Notes: generated by a model not told the origin, from the letters alone. DNA of 64,000 bases from Eudorina sp. 2006-703-Eu-15 (GCA_003117195.1 BDSI01000011.1:162901-226900), one strand, 5' to 3'. Positions 10,801 through 22,600 are shown, numbered from the stretch's first letter. A program made the numbers and translations.

Positions 10801-13800
10801 GTCCGCCAACCTGCTGCACCGCAAGGACCAGCTGGTCAAGTGCAGTGACGTGCGCAACCACTTCACGTGGCGGGCGCCGGAGCTGCAGCACCTCACAGAC
10901 GAGAAGGTGGGAGCCTGTGGGGGAGAGAGAGAGAGCGCGCCCGCGCGCCTGCGTGCGTGTGCGTGTGCGTGTGGGTAGCAAGTACCGTACCCTGCCCGAA
11001 CCATCAACCACCAACTACCAACCACCGACCCATGATGCGGTACTTACCCGTGCGTGGGCGCGTTCCGTAAGGGGTTCGATGGCACCGGGACTCAGGACTG
11101 GACTCAGGACCCCTGCTCTGGCAGCAGCACAGCATAAACATGTCTACCAATGTCCTGCACACACACACACCCTTTACCAACTTCCCATACGGCCCCCCAC
11201 CTTCCCGCCGCCCCGCCCCGCGCCCCCGGCCCGGCCCCCCCTCCCCCTCCCCCTCCCCGAAGGGCTTCTCGGAGCGCGTGGTGGATGCGCTGGCGGACTA
11301 CGGCATCCCCTTCGAGTGCACCTACAAGGCCGCCATGGAGTGGGGCACCAGCAAGGAGGTGTTCGCGTCGCTCATCGCCTCCCAGTTCACGGGCGCGGAG
11401 CTCAAGGAGCTCATCTCCAACGACATACAACTGTCCAAGGTCAACGACATCATCAACCGCTGCGCGCAGGTAACGGCCAGGGGGGAGGGCGGGGGGCGGG
11501 GGCGGCGGCGGCCGGCGCGGTGGGGGACGGCGGGCCGGGGTGGGGTGGGGTGGGACGGTAGGGCGGAGGGGGACGGTGTCTTTGGCCAGGTGCGGGCACC
11601 GGTGGTGGATGTTGGCCGGCGTCGGCGTCCCCTGGTCCCTGAGGCCCTGGCCCTGGCCCTGGCCCTGGCCCTGGCCCTGGCCCTGGCCCTGGCCCTGGCC
11701 CTGGCCCTGGCCCTGGCCCTGGCCCTGGCCCTGGCCCTGGCCCTGGCCCTGGCCCTGGCCCTGGCCCTGGCCCTGGCCCTGGCCCTGGCCCTGGCCCTGG
11801 CCGGTAGCTGGCTATGGTGCAGAGCCGGCGCGATGGGCCGAGGGCTGATCTCAGTGTCCCGTCGTCCGCCCCGCTCCCCCTCCCCGGACCCTCTCCCCCC
11901 TAACCCCGCCCCCCTACCAATCTCGTATTCCTCCCCCTTCCCCCCGCCCCCCTCCTCAGCCTCCCCCCGACGTGGCGGGCTTCAAGGCGGACTCCATGAC
12001 GGCGCTGATAAAGGACATGCTGAGGGAGAAGCTGAGCTTCCGGATCGTGGAGGCCATCCTGGAGGCGGGTGAGCGCGCAGGGACGGTGATGGCGATTCGG
12101 AACGGGGGGCGGGGGGGGGGCCGGGGGCTCGGGATGGGTTTGCGCCCCGGGGGGGGGGGTCATGTGCCCCTGCCCGCTCCCGTGTGCCCGTGGGTGTCCG
12201 CAATCCGGGCAATGGGCGGGCGGGTGAGTCGGCGTGCGCGCGCGTGCTCTGGTGTTGCCCCGCGGTCGGATAGACGGTCGGCAAAGCGCTTGCCGATCCG
12301 GCCCCTGCGCCTAACCTGCTCCTGCTCCTAACCCGCCCCTGCTCCTGACTTCTCTGCGGACCGCACAACCTGCTCCCGCGCCCCGACCCTCCACCTGCTC
12401 TCGCGCCCCTCCCCCCGACCTGCTCCCGCCGCTGCCACCGCTGCCGCCCTCCCCCCCCCAAGGCTCCATGAACGAGGCGACCGTGTACACCAACTTCCGA
12501 CCGGGGAACCAGCTGTACAACACCTACCACCCCAGCCTCTACAAGCCCGTGTACACGCACCACTTTGTGCAGGTGCGGTGTGTGTGTGTGTGTGGGGGGG
12601 GGGGGGTGTTGATGGAACGGTGCCTGACGCTCCTGATCCCTGTTGCAGCCTCTGCCTTCACGTGCGGCTCAGTTTTATTTTACACCTTTGCAACCACGCG
12701 CCTCCCTGTGCCCCCCTCCCGGTGCGCAGCTGCTGCTGACCAACTGGAAGAAGGGCCAGAAGGACTTCTCGGGAAACTGGATGGTGAAGCCCTGGGAGAA
12801 GAAGGTAGGGAGGGGCATGAGCGCCCGACACGGGACGCTTGGGCGGGGGAGGGCGAGGGGGCGGTCCACGTAACGACCGTAACTGTGGGTATGCCGTACC
12901 GATTATGCCGTACCGTCATGGGCGTCATGCACCCACCAGAAACCGCTTCCGTTTTCATTCCGGTGCCTTCTACCGGTGCCTTCTCCCCGGGCTGATTGCC
13001 CCAATTTGCCTTTTGACCTAGTCTAGGTAAACCTGCCCTGTACCTCTTTCGCGGCCCCCCTGGACTGCCTCCGGGTGCCGTATCACCGCGTGCTTGACGG
13101 CCTCACCCCCCCACCCAACCCCACCCCCCGCAGTTTATCGATACGATCTTCGCGCCCAACGACCCACTTTGTACGGCGCTCAAGAGCGCGTACGACAACA
13201 AGCTCAAGGACACGCAGGTGTACATCGAGAACAGCGCGCTGGCGGAGGGGTGGGCCAAGAAGCTGCGGCAGAACCGGCACCTGGTGCTCAGGTGCGCGTG
13301 GGGGTGCAAGGGGCAGGAGGGAGGGCGGGAGGTGTGATGGGGAGTGAGGGCCCCGCAGGGTTGGAGGCGCGACGCGTTTCGGGTGGTCCGCGAACCTGAT
13401 ATTTGACAGTTGGCGGTAAGGGGTAGTGCGGAGGGCCCAGGGTCCCTGTCTCTCTCGCCATAGAAAGATAATGCAGCCCCAACCCCTCCGCGCGCTGCAT
13501 GTCTCCTTACCTCACCACCGCCCCGCCCCGCCCCGCCCCGCCCCGCCCCTGAACCTCCCACTGCCGCCGCCCGCCGCTCCGCTTTGTCCCGCCCCTGGAT
13601 CCCCGGTCCCCCTCTCCCTCTCCCTGTCCCCCGCAGCGCCTTCGTGTGCAACCCCATCCTGCTGCACCGCTGGCCGGTGTTCTTCCTGATGCACCTGATC
13701 CTGCCCATGAAGGACCTGCTCAAGGCGCTGTGGTACTGGATGGGCTGGGAGTGGGGCACCTTTGGGGAGCCGCACACCAGCCACTCGGTGGACGCGCGCG

Positions 13801-16800
13801 CGCTGGTGAGCGGGGCCGCGCGTGGCAGGGAGCGATGGGGGGGGCAGGGGCAGGGGCAGGGGCAGGACCAACCATGGGCAGGGGCAGGACCAACCCATGA
13901 GGCACGGGAGGGGGGGCCGGAGCCATTGTCTTTACCTAAATAACGGGGGCGGGACCAATGTAAGTGCGCCTCGGACTGCATGCCTTTACGCAGATACGGT
14001 AACCCGCGCATCCCCTCCCCCTCTCCCTCCCCCCAATCTCCTCTGTGCCACCCGCCCGCCCGCCCGCCCGCCCCACCCGCCCCCCTCGCCCCCGCCCGCC
14101 CCTGCCGCCCGGTCCAGGTGATCCCCTGGAAGGGCATCGCCGAGATGGGCAGCAACCAGGGCATCCTGAGCGGCCTCATCGACGTGGATGTGCCCGTCCG
14201 CTGGTTCGGATTCGCGGCGGTCAAGGCGGCCATCACCGTGCAGTGGCGTGAGTGCCGTGCCCGCCCGTCCCCTGCCGTCCCGTCCCGCACCGTCCCGCAC
14301 CGTCCCTTGGTCCGAGTGACCGATAGGACAATCCGTCAGTCTGCACAGTCGATAGCGCCCACATTTGTGCCTGTGTGTGTGCCTGTGTGTGTGTGTGTGC
14401 ATGTGTGCGTATGTGTGCATGTGTGCGTGTGTGTGTTACATGTCTGACCGGGCCTGGCACTGGCCAAGGGCTGTTAACTTAACCGGGGCCCCGGACGGCC
14501 CGCCACGACCACCGGTGAAAGCACCACGTCCCCCGGCCCGCCCCCCTTCCCCCCCCGCACACACACAGAGGAGTTCGGTCAGGTTCTGATGCTCATGTCG
14601 GCCCTGGCGCACGTCATCTTCATGTCGTTGTTCGGGGGCTTCCTGCTGGTGCTGCGAAACATCGGGGAGCGGGAGCGGGATGACGCCGGCTTCACCGACA
14701 TGTGCAAGGTGAGGTGGCCATGGACGTTGACTCATTGTTGAGAGGGGCGGAGGGGCGGAGGGGGGTATTGAGCTGGGTGCGGCGAGAAGACCCGCCCGGA
14801 CACCGGACACCGTGTGTGTTTTTGAAAAGGTGTGCGTGTGTTCGCAGCCCGGATGCCGAGCCGACTGTCGCCCCCGGCCCATCCGCCCCGAGCCCCGCCC
14901 TCCCCCTCCCCTCCCCACTCCCCACTTTCCTAACTCCCCTCCCCTCCGCCCCGCCAGGTCCGCGACCGGCCGCAGGTGATGGCGCTGCTGGTGGTGCTGG
15001 GCCTTATGAGCGTGGGCGGCCTGGCGGAGGAGATGTCGCAGGTGGGCGGGCCACCCACCGAGTTCACGTGATCGTCCCGGTTGCTGCTGGGCTTGTCATG
15101 ATGATGTTATCAAGTTTACCCACCCAACCAGCCTCCCACCCAACCGGCCTCCCAACCAGCCTCCCAACCAGCCTCCCAACCAGCCTCCCAACCAGCCTCC
15201 CACCCACCCACCCACCCACCCACCCGCGACCGCGCTCCCCTCCCCTCCCCCTCCCCTTCCCCCTCCCCCTCCCCTCCCCTCCCTCCCCCAGATGATGGAG
15301 CTCACCTGGCGCACCTGGCGCAACTACCTGGGCAACCTGGTGGACCTGACCTCCTTCGCGCTGTTCATGGTGCTGTTCGGCATGGTGTGGTCCTGCTACA
15401 CCTACTCGGTGATCCTGGCGGTGGGCGCCATCGAGACGTTGGTGCTGTTCGTGCGGCTGGTGTTCTTCGCGTCCATGACGGACTCCATGGGCAGCCTCAT
15501 GCGGATGGTGATCGAGATCATCAAGGACATGCGCTACTTCTTCACGCTGCTGGGCATGATCTTTGGCGGCTTCGTCATCGCCTTCTCGGTGCTCGTGGTG
15601 AGGCCGCTGCCCCCGGGGGACGGGGGGAGAGGAGGGAGAGGAGGGGGAAGGGGGAAGGTTGGGGCGGGGGTGAGAAGGGGAAACGCCCAGACAGGGGGGC
15701 GGGGGACGGGGGACGGGGCGCTAGGGGCGAGGGTGGTAGGGTGACCTTTGGCGTTTTCGCGGTCTTGATTGACTTGAGGGGTGCTGGGGTGTGTAGGGGG
15801 AGGGGCGCTTGTTGTGTGTGTGTGTGTGGGGGGGGTGTACAGGACATTGGTGGGGGATGGAGGTGGGGATGGGAGTGTGGGTTCTGGGTTGGGAGGGGTG
15901 CAAGAGGGGTGGATTGGGGTGGGGGGTGGGGGGTCTTAACGGGGAAGGAGCGCGAAGGGGGGGAGGAGAGGGCAAACCAGGCGACTCGGTGCGTGGACTG
16001 GGCGGAGGTGCAGGTGGAGAGGTGGAGTGGAAGGCCGGCGCGGACCTGGCCTGCTGCCACCACGATGCCAGCAGGTGGTCGTGGTCGTGGTGGCAGTAGG
16101 CCAGGTCCGCGCCAGCAGCCGCGGGTTCATTCGCCACAGACCGCATCCGGTGCGCCTCGTCGGCCCCTGCCCCGCTCAGCCTCCGCGTCCGCCTCTTAGT
16201 TCGCGACGCTATCCCTTTCCCTTCCCCCCTCCCCCTCCCCGCTCTGGCAGCAGCGCAGTTTGAAATGTCTACCAATTTCCTATACCCCCCTCCCCCGCCC
16301 CCTCTCCCTCCCTCAGGGACCTCAAAACACGTTCGAGCAGGTGGCGTTCAAGCTCTTCTCCGTCATGCTGGGCGACTGGCAGTACGACTACCTGTTGGGC
16401 ATGATCCACGAGGAGGGACTTTGGTGGGTGGCAGCAGGGGGGCAAACGGGGACGCGGGGGAGGAGGGAGGCAGGGGCAATCGGGGGAGCAGGCGGGGCGG
16501 GGCGGGGGGGGGGGGACGCGCGGCGAAAAGATGATGCCTGGGGATGCTTTTGGGTTGCGGGTTGAGGGGTGAGGTGGAGGGGGTTTGTTGAGATGCCGTA
16601 CGGGAACATGGTGGTAAGACACAGCGAAGCTGCTGCCGGAGCAAAGGTCCGAGGGCGGGATAAGGGGCCGGGTTGGGGTTGGGGTTGGGTGGTCACAGGT
16701 CAAAAGTCACAAGTCGTGCACCCACGGCGGCGCATCATGGCGCTGAGTGACCACCCGACCGGGATCTGCAACCCCGCCCACCCCCGACCGGGACCCGACC

Positions 16801-18317
16801 TGAGCACTGGGAACCTAACCCTAGAAACCCTCACACGACACCACCACCCTGACCGCCGCGCGCACAAGCCCCCCTCCCCCACTCCCTCCCTTGGGCCGTA
16901 ACTCTTCCTCCCACTCACCGCCCCCTCCCACCGCCTCCTCCCACCGCCGCCGCAGGTACGTCCCGCGGCTGAGCGTCTTCCTGATGAGCGTGTACGGCAT
17001 CCTGATGCTGATCGTGTTGGTGAACCTGCTGATCGCCATCATGAACGACACGTACGACCGGATCAAGGAGACGGAGGAGATCGAGGTGCTGCACAACCGC
17101 GCGCGCCTGATTGTGGACCTGGAGTCGCTGCTGACAAAGGAGATGCGCGAGAAGCTGCAGGTATGGGGGAGGGGAGGGGAGCGGCCGGACAAACACATTA
17201 ATGGGAACCACTCGGTCCCTCGCATATCACGCACTCCTGTTCTGCCTGCTTAAATAACACACACACACACATACACGAGTCTCTTATCTAAACACACTCA
17301 CGTTCCGCTGGACTTCACTTTCGCGGCTCAGTTTTCTTGTGTTCGTACCCATGAGCTCATGACAGTCCTTAACCCCCTTCCCCGTTACACATGACCATCA
17401 CATCCCACCCGCCCGCTCCGCCCCCCCCCCTCGCGCCCCTCCTCCCCTCCCCTTTCCCCCCCAGTCCCGGCTGCTGGGCGACTACCTGCACGTGCTGGTC
17501 CCCGCGGACAACAAGTTCAACAAGTTCATGGCCTCGTCGGAGAGTGTGGAGGGCGAGTGGAAGGGCCGCATGCGGGCGTTCCAACAGGTGGGGGGTGCGT
17601 GCGGCCAGGCGGGAGGGAGGGGAGAGGGAGGGAAGGAAAGCAGGCTCGGGCGGGACGGGCATCGGGTCTTGGCGAGGCGAGGGGTGCGCTCGCTGTCATC
17701 GGTCACGGCAGCCGCCACCACAGACCACACCCCGACTTGTTTACGCGGCGTCCCTCCCTGATGGCCTCGCTGTGTTGTGTCGGTTGTGTTGCCGCCCTGC
17801 TCCACTGCACAGCCCACGACGCCTCTGCGTCACGTTGACCGACGTGACCCTCCCGGCCGCAGCCATCGCGCCATCTCACCTCATGTCACCTCACCTCAGC
17901 TCGCCTCACTCCACCCACCCGACCACCCGCCAGCCGTCTGCCGACCTACTGTCCTGCCCCCACACGCCGACCTGCCGACCTATCAACCATGCACCCGCGC
18001 GCCCTTGCCCGCCCGGCCGGCCGGCGGTCCCTTCCCCCTTCCCCCGGCACACCTTCGGCCTCCCCTACCAATTTCTTTCAAATTTCCTGTATCCCCTTTG
18101 TCAATAAAGACAGCGAAATCGCGAAACAATCACCCCATACCCCCGCCCCGCCCCTTCCCTCCCTCCCCCCCAGGCGCTCAAACGCGACGTGGAGCCGCAC
18201 TTGAAGGACATCCGGGACCGCACCGAGCAGGAGTTCAAGACCATCCACACGGAGCTCAACTACATCAAGACCTGGGTGGCGGAGCAGAAGAGGGCCATGG
18301 GGGACGGCGACCGGTAG
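1837..18317 (+). CDS. Ankyrin-repeat TRP-type cation channel
   Basis: Predicted polytopic cation channel. Exons: 1837-1844, 1912-2122, 2209-2321, 2429-2471, 2543-2677, 4802-4921, 5582-5650, 6508-6711, 6920-7090, 7344-7538, 7885-8091, 8294-8416, 8711-8835, 9313-9823, 10208-10294, 10760-10906, 11263-11469, 11960-12068, 12463-12572, 12730-12804, 13134-13291, 13637-13805, 14118-14247, 14569-14708, 14958-15041, 15292-15597, 16317-16423, 16956-17160, 17465-17587, 18174-18317. All phases agree and total 1,512 codons with the stop. The N-terminus has ankyrin-like repeats (LLHYVAMLGH; TALHGALNHRQHEVAILLLE). A long cytosolic region follows, then hydrophobic segments from 13637 on, a pore-like FKLFSVMLGDW and an S6-like LVNLLIAIMNDTYDRI, the TRP-family hallmark, then a charged helical tail to TAG. 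The start (ATGGCCCA|GTAAGT) is tentative because its first intron is only 67 nt. One or more phase-0 exons may be missing between 2678 and 4801. The TRP subfamily and the gating stimulus cannot be read from the sequence. Confidence 0.88.
4450..4575 (+). repeat. 28-29-bp tandem repeat, about 4.5 copies
   Basis: Unit GAGTCCCATCCGCTGGCCAC plus about eight more bases, repeated with small changes. It lies in the unresolved interval before the ankyrin exon at 4802 and is probably intronic. Confidence 0.85.
4731..4790 (+). repeat. Shared intron block, copy A
   Basis: GCTCTGGCAGCAGCGCAGTT, then TGAAAACGTCTACCAATGTC and a pyrimidine tract, ending 11 nt before the splice acceptor at 4801. Nearly the same block is found at 10124, 11115 and 16241, each in a different intron of the same gene. 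Confidence 0.85.
5651..5773 (+). repeat. (GGGT)n tract at a splice donor
   Basis: Exon 5582-5650 ends CCG and the intron begins GTGGGTGGGTGGG and so on for about 120 nt. The transcript strand is G-rich and could form G-quadruplexes directly on the 5' splice site. Confidence 0.9.
5935..5989 (+). repeat. 15-bp tandem repeat
   Basis: GGGCGGAGAGAGGAC repeated almost four times inside the intron 5651-6507. Confidence 0.85.
10124..10178 (+). repeat. Shared intron block, copy B
   Basis: GCTCTGGCAGCAGCAGCGCA, then GTTTGAACATGTCAACACCA and a C-rich tract, 30 nt before the acceptor at 10207. The upstream bases CCGTC also match copy A. Confidence 0.85.
11115..11160 (+). repeat. Shared intron block, copy C
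   Basis: GCTCTGGCAGCAGCACAGCA, then TAAACATGTCTACCAATGTC, about 100 nt before the acceptor at 11262. It diverges in the middle but keeps both ends of the block. Confidence 0.8.
11643..11802 (+). repeat. (GGCCCT)n microsatellite
   Basis: About 27 near-perfect copies of a GGCCCT hexamer in the intron between exons 11263-11469 and 11960-12068. All frames are open through the array, so long reading frames over it are artefacts. Confidence 0.95.
15124..15212 (+). repeat. 13-bp CCAACCAGCCTCC repeat
   Basis: About six copies in the C-rich 3' half of intron 15042-15291, just before the large transmembrane exon. Confidence 0.8.
16037..16113 (+). other. 29-bp intronic hairpin
   Basis: The left arm 16037-16065 and the right arm 16085-16113 are reverse complements over 29 nt with one exception, which would be a G:U pair in RNA. 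The loop is 19 nt. It lies within intron 15598-16316 of the TRP gene. It is a candidate structured RNA or small-RNA precursor, though shorter than usual algal pre-miRNAs. Confidence 0.75.
16241..16290 (+). repeat. Shared intron block, copy D
   Basis: GCTCTGGCAGCAGCGCAGTT, then TGAAATGTCTACCAATTTCC and TATACCCCCC, 26 nt before the acceptor at 16316. The first half is identical to copy A. Confidence 0.85.
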
Positions 18318-19386
18318 CGCCGCGTGGCCCGCCCGACGGGCCGTCGCGGCGAGGGTTGTCGAGCCGGGGTGGGCGGGGTCGGGGTTCGCCTGCCTGCCGG
18401 CCGGCCGGCCTGCTCGAACGGCGGCGGGCCGCACACACGCCGGGGGCTGGCGCGGCGGGCTCGCGGTGTCGGGACCTCGTACCAGCAGCAGCGGTCGCGA
18501 TGGCGGTGGCGGCACTGCTGCCGAATGCACGTGGGCGGCCGCACCACCCTGTCAAGTGCGGTGCGGTGCGGCCTTTCCCACCCCCCCCTTCCCGCCGGGA
18601 GGTTACGGCGGCGAGGGGAGGCCGCTGTGGAAGGAGGCAAACCCTGCCACCGTCATCACACCAGCGCGTGGACCTCGATCCCGTCCCCGACCCCAACATC
18701 CCCGAGCCGCCCAAGCCTGCCACAGCGAGAGCCCTCAACCCCTACCCGCCGGTGTTCCACCACCACCACCACCACCACCACCACCACCACCACCACCACC
18801 ACCACACCAGCAGCAGTCGACTGACACCCGCAGTGCAGCTCTCGGCTCCCCCTCCTCCCCCTCCTCCAGGATAGCGCCGCAACCCTCGGCGGCCCGCCGC
18901 GCCCTTCCCGCCCCCGCCCGGGGTTGGCAGCGGCGGTGCGCCGCAGCCCTCACAGCGGTCACGACGTTCACCCCAGCGCCTCGACACCCCCGCTCCCCCC
19001 TCGACCGCCCCCGCTCCCCCCTCGACCGCCCCCCGACCGACCGACCGCTGCCCTCCCGGCCTCGACATCGCAAGTCCGTGTGCTCCTGCCGCCGGTGTAG
19101 CTGCACCTCCCTGCCTAGCCCGGCCAACCATTCACAGCACGTTACCGCCGCAACGGTGCGGGAGCTGAACGACGACGAGCGACCGGATCCGGTCGGAGGG
19201 CGCCGGGTTTAGCTGGGCGGGGTGCGGGGCGGGGCGGGGCGGCGTCCGGGGGTTGAAGTGGAAACTGCCGCCCAGACACACCCGGCTCTCCGGCGGCCTG
19301 CGGGGGCTAATGGCGGAGGGGGAAGAGAGGGAGGACTTTGCGGGCGGGGAGAACGCGAGCCAGAGAGGCGGGCGAGTGGTGTGGAG

Positions 19387-19478
19387 GTGGTAGGTGGTAG
19401 GTGGTAGGTGGTAGGTGGTAGGTGGTAGGTGGTAGGTGGTAGGTGGTAGGTGGTAGGTGGTAGGTGGTAGGTGGTAGG
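19387..19478 (+). repeat. (GGTAGGT)n array
   Basis: About 13 copies of a 7-mer, in the region downstream of the channel gene. Confidence 0.9.
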
Positions 19479-19600
19479 CGATGGTGGTGGCGCGGGGCTG
19501 AGGCCAGCGGCGCTGCACCGCGCAGGCCCGGGGGGTCCAGGGCCGAGGGCCAGGTGGAGGTGGTCGGGAGAGGGCGAGAAGGGCGGTGGGGGTGCGGGTG

Positions 19601-19675
19601 CGGTGCGGTGCGGTGCGGTGCGGTGCGGTGCGGTGCGGTGCGGTGCGGTGCGGTGCGGTGCGGTGTGGTGTGGTG
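19601..19675 (+). repeat. (GGTGC)n array
   Basis: About 14 copies of GGTGC; the last units mutate to GGTGT. Confidence 0.9.
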
Positions 19676-22600
19676 CGTTTGCAGCCGGGTCCGCGCCGGA
19701 GCGGCGCGACACATCGGGGTCCAGGGTTGCGTGGCCGGCGGGGATGGACGTGGCCGTGGGCGGCTGTGACGACGACGACGACGACGACGATTGAGCCAGC
19801 GGGTTGTATGTATCTTGAATCGCCAGAGAAGCTGTGATAAAGCTGTAGGTATACGTGAATAAACTGTGATCTATACTGTGGTCGAGAAGCGTTGTTGACT
19901 CGAGCCGCGGCCGCGGCCCCTGCTGCTGCTGCCGCTGCTGCTGCTGCTGCTGAAGCAGCCCCTGTGGTTATGCCGCTGCCGCTGCCGCTGCTGCTGCTGC
20001 TCGCCTGACACCTGACGCTGCGGGTGATGGATCTGGAACGCTCGTGTGTGCGTGCGTGTGTTGGTTGTGCTGATTGCGCGGGAGGGGCCGGGGGCTCCCG
20101 GGGGCCGGCCCAACGCGCGGCGGCCGGTGGCCGCCGGTGACTGCTCGGCTCCTCCTGGCGGTGAGATATTTGAAGTAGCCCCGCAGTCTGCGCGCGCGTG
20201 CGTGCATGTGTGTACGGCATGTACGACAGGTTGGGTGCGTGCGCCTAACGACATGTCGTACCACTTCCCCCCATTATTCAGCGTCATGGGACTATTCAAA
20301 AACCTCCTAACATTTCGGTCAGGAGTGCTGAACTCAACCGGCATTGCATCTAGAAACCCAATCCGAGCGAGCCGAACGTGGATGCCGTACGTGGATGCCG
20401 TACGCTTGTGATATGTGCCCTCACCCCCGCCGAGGCTCCTGACAGTGACGACGCCGTGAGCCGCGACCACCCACGGGCGCATCTGCATCGGCATCTATCG
20501 CGTGCCGTTCGTTTCTTGCGCATGCTTGAATGATGTCTGTATGTGAGAGTGTATGTGTGTGTGTGTGTGTGTCGGCAGCTGCAGGGCCGTCGGTGACGAA
20601 AGGTTGTGTGGAGAGGCAAATGTGGCGGGCGGCGAGGGGCGCCACGGGGTGCGGGGCGCCACGGGGTGAGGAGGCCATAGGGGCGGAGAGGCAGGTGATG
20701 TCATCGGTGGACGGCAGCGGTGGCCTTGACGACATGCGGGGGCGCAGCTGCGGTCGGGAGGTGGGAGGTGGGCCTTGAGGGGGGTGGCGGCTGGCGGGTG
20801 GGTGCGGCTGACGGGTGTGGCGGCATCGGCTGGCTGGACGGATGGCTGGCTGGCACACCCCGAGGGCGGACATCTCGGACCTGGGCTTCATTTCTTGTCC
20901 CCAAGGGGCTCCATCGTTGTGTTCCCTCCCCCCCCTTCACCGCGGGTGGGTGGGTGGGTGCGGTGGGGTGCGGTGCGGTGGGGTGGGGTGGGGTGCGGTG
21001 GGGTGCGGTTCACGGTCTGCATTGGTTTCGTCATCTTGATTGACATGTGTGTGTGTGGGGGGGTGTTGCCTCACGGGGGTTCGTTCCCGGGGGGTGCAGG
21101 GGGGCACCTGCGGGTGGCCCTGGTGGTGGGTGGCCCTGGTGGTGGCGGTCGTCAGGGGGGTGCAGGGGGCCAGGGGTGGAGGATGTGTGTCGGCGGGTAG
21201 GGGGTCGTATACGGTATGGGCGATGTCGATCGGGCGGATGGGCGGATGGGCGGATGGGTCCACCGCAGCCCCTCAGCCGACGATACCCCCCGGGCGTCCC
21301 CCGGGGGAGGGTCCGCGGGGCGTAGCTCGCCCTCGGGGAAAGCCCACCCAACCCCCTGTGACCGGGTGCGGATGGGGCGCTGCGGGGCCTTGCATAACAA
21401 TGGGTTCGCGGTGGGGGGGGCTCTGGGATGGGTTGGGGCCCGCCACTTTGAGCGGGGGAGTACAGACGCGATTTGGGTCACAGACCCACGGGACAGACCC
21501 ACGGAACAGACCGAACGACAGACGGACGGCGCGGACAGGCTGAGACTAAGCCTGGGGCCCGAGCCACGCGAAGGAACGCGAGGGAACGAACACGCGCGCA
21601 GCCGCGCAGATACGCCCCTGGAGGACCGTCCCATGGGGCGGTGCTCCTGACACGGACGACCGAGCACCACGACTCGCCTTGCGGCCCCTTTCATACCCCG
21701 AGGGGCGCGCTCTGGGCGCGCGGGTTCGTTTGTCTTTATTTTGACATGACGGGGACCGGGCGCGGCGGCAATGGCGGCATGGGCCGGGGAAGGACCGTCA
21801 GTCTGCCGCTCGGAGTGGACGCGACGCCGCGATGCCGTTGTCGGTTAGACGTTCCGTTACCAACCGCCGTGGCCGGGCCTCGTCCCGTTGGTCCTGGCTC
21901 CTGGGCCTACCGGCAGCGGCACCGGTACCCGCACACCGGTAGCGGTGGTCACGGCGGTGGCGCTGCAGAGAGTGCAAGAGCGCGACGCGGAGAGACGAAG
22001 AGACGAATCTCGTCAGTGCGATCAGAGTGGACGTCTTGGACCCACGGGTTCGCAACATCTTGGAAAGCGACCCTGCAAAAGCATCGACCTCCCTCTACTA
22101 CTCCCCCCCCCGTACGCGCCTTCCGGCTGCCGCCGTCGGGACCGCGCACGGCACCCTTAACTCGCACCCGCCCGCATCTGTGCATCTTGGGTCGCCACCG
22201 ATCAACGGCGGTCCGCCGGCGTTGTTTCCTTCGTGACGGCGTCGTAGGGTCAACCGGGCCCCGTGAGTACGGCATGTTTGACGTCTGAAGGCCCGGGTTG
22301 GGCATTGCCGCGCCGAAGCGCTGAAGTGTTTCCGCGCGCGTGAGGGGAGGGGAGGGGAGGGGGGTCTGCACCGCCGGGCGGCTTGTCGCGTCCTGAAATC
22401 GCCGTCACCTCCTCAGGTGGCTCCCGTTCCCGCCACCCAAGGTTCCCGGCCGCTGTCGTTGGTTGCTAGCTGGCTACATGCTTCTGGCACTGCCACCACC
22501 GAGGGCCGCGGCCCAGGGCGAGCGGTCTGCGGTCTGCGTCCTTCGGACAGGCCGTGCGGAGGGCTGCGTCAGAAGGACGAGACACCCGGACCGGGACGGG

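Larger units (their letters stand above)
13637..17160 (+). other. Transmembrane and pore region of the TRP gene
   Basis: Eight exons encode the channel core. Hydrophobic segments lie in exon 13637-13805 (PVFFLMHLILP), exon 14569-14708 (VLMLMSALAHVIFMSLFGG), exon 14958-15041 (VMALLVVLGLMSVGGL), and three or more in exon 15292-15597 (including FALFMVLFGMVWS and LLGMIFGGFVIAFSVLV). Exon 16317-16423 holds the pore-loop candidate MLGDW, and exon 16956-17160 holds the last helix with NLLIAIMNDTY, followed by charged helix KETEEIEVLHNRARLI. The segment-to-helix assignment (S1-S6) was made by eye and may be off by one. Confidence 0.7.

Noticed and set aside
19132..20220. A 362-codon minus-strand frame
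   Set aside because: Covers the 7-mer and 5-mer arrays and is mostly repeated proline, threonine and histidine words.
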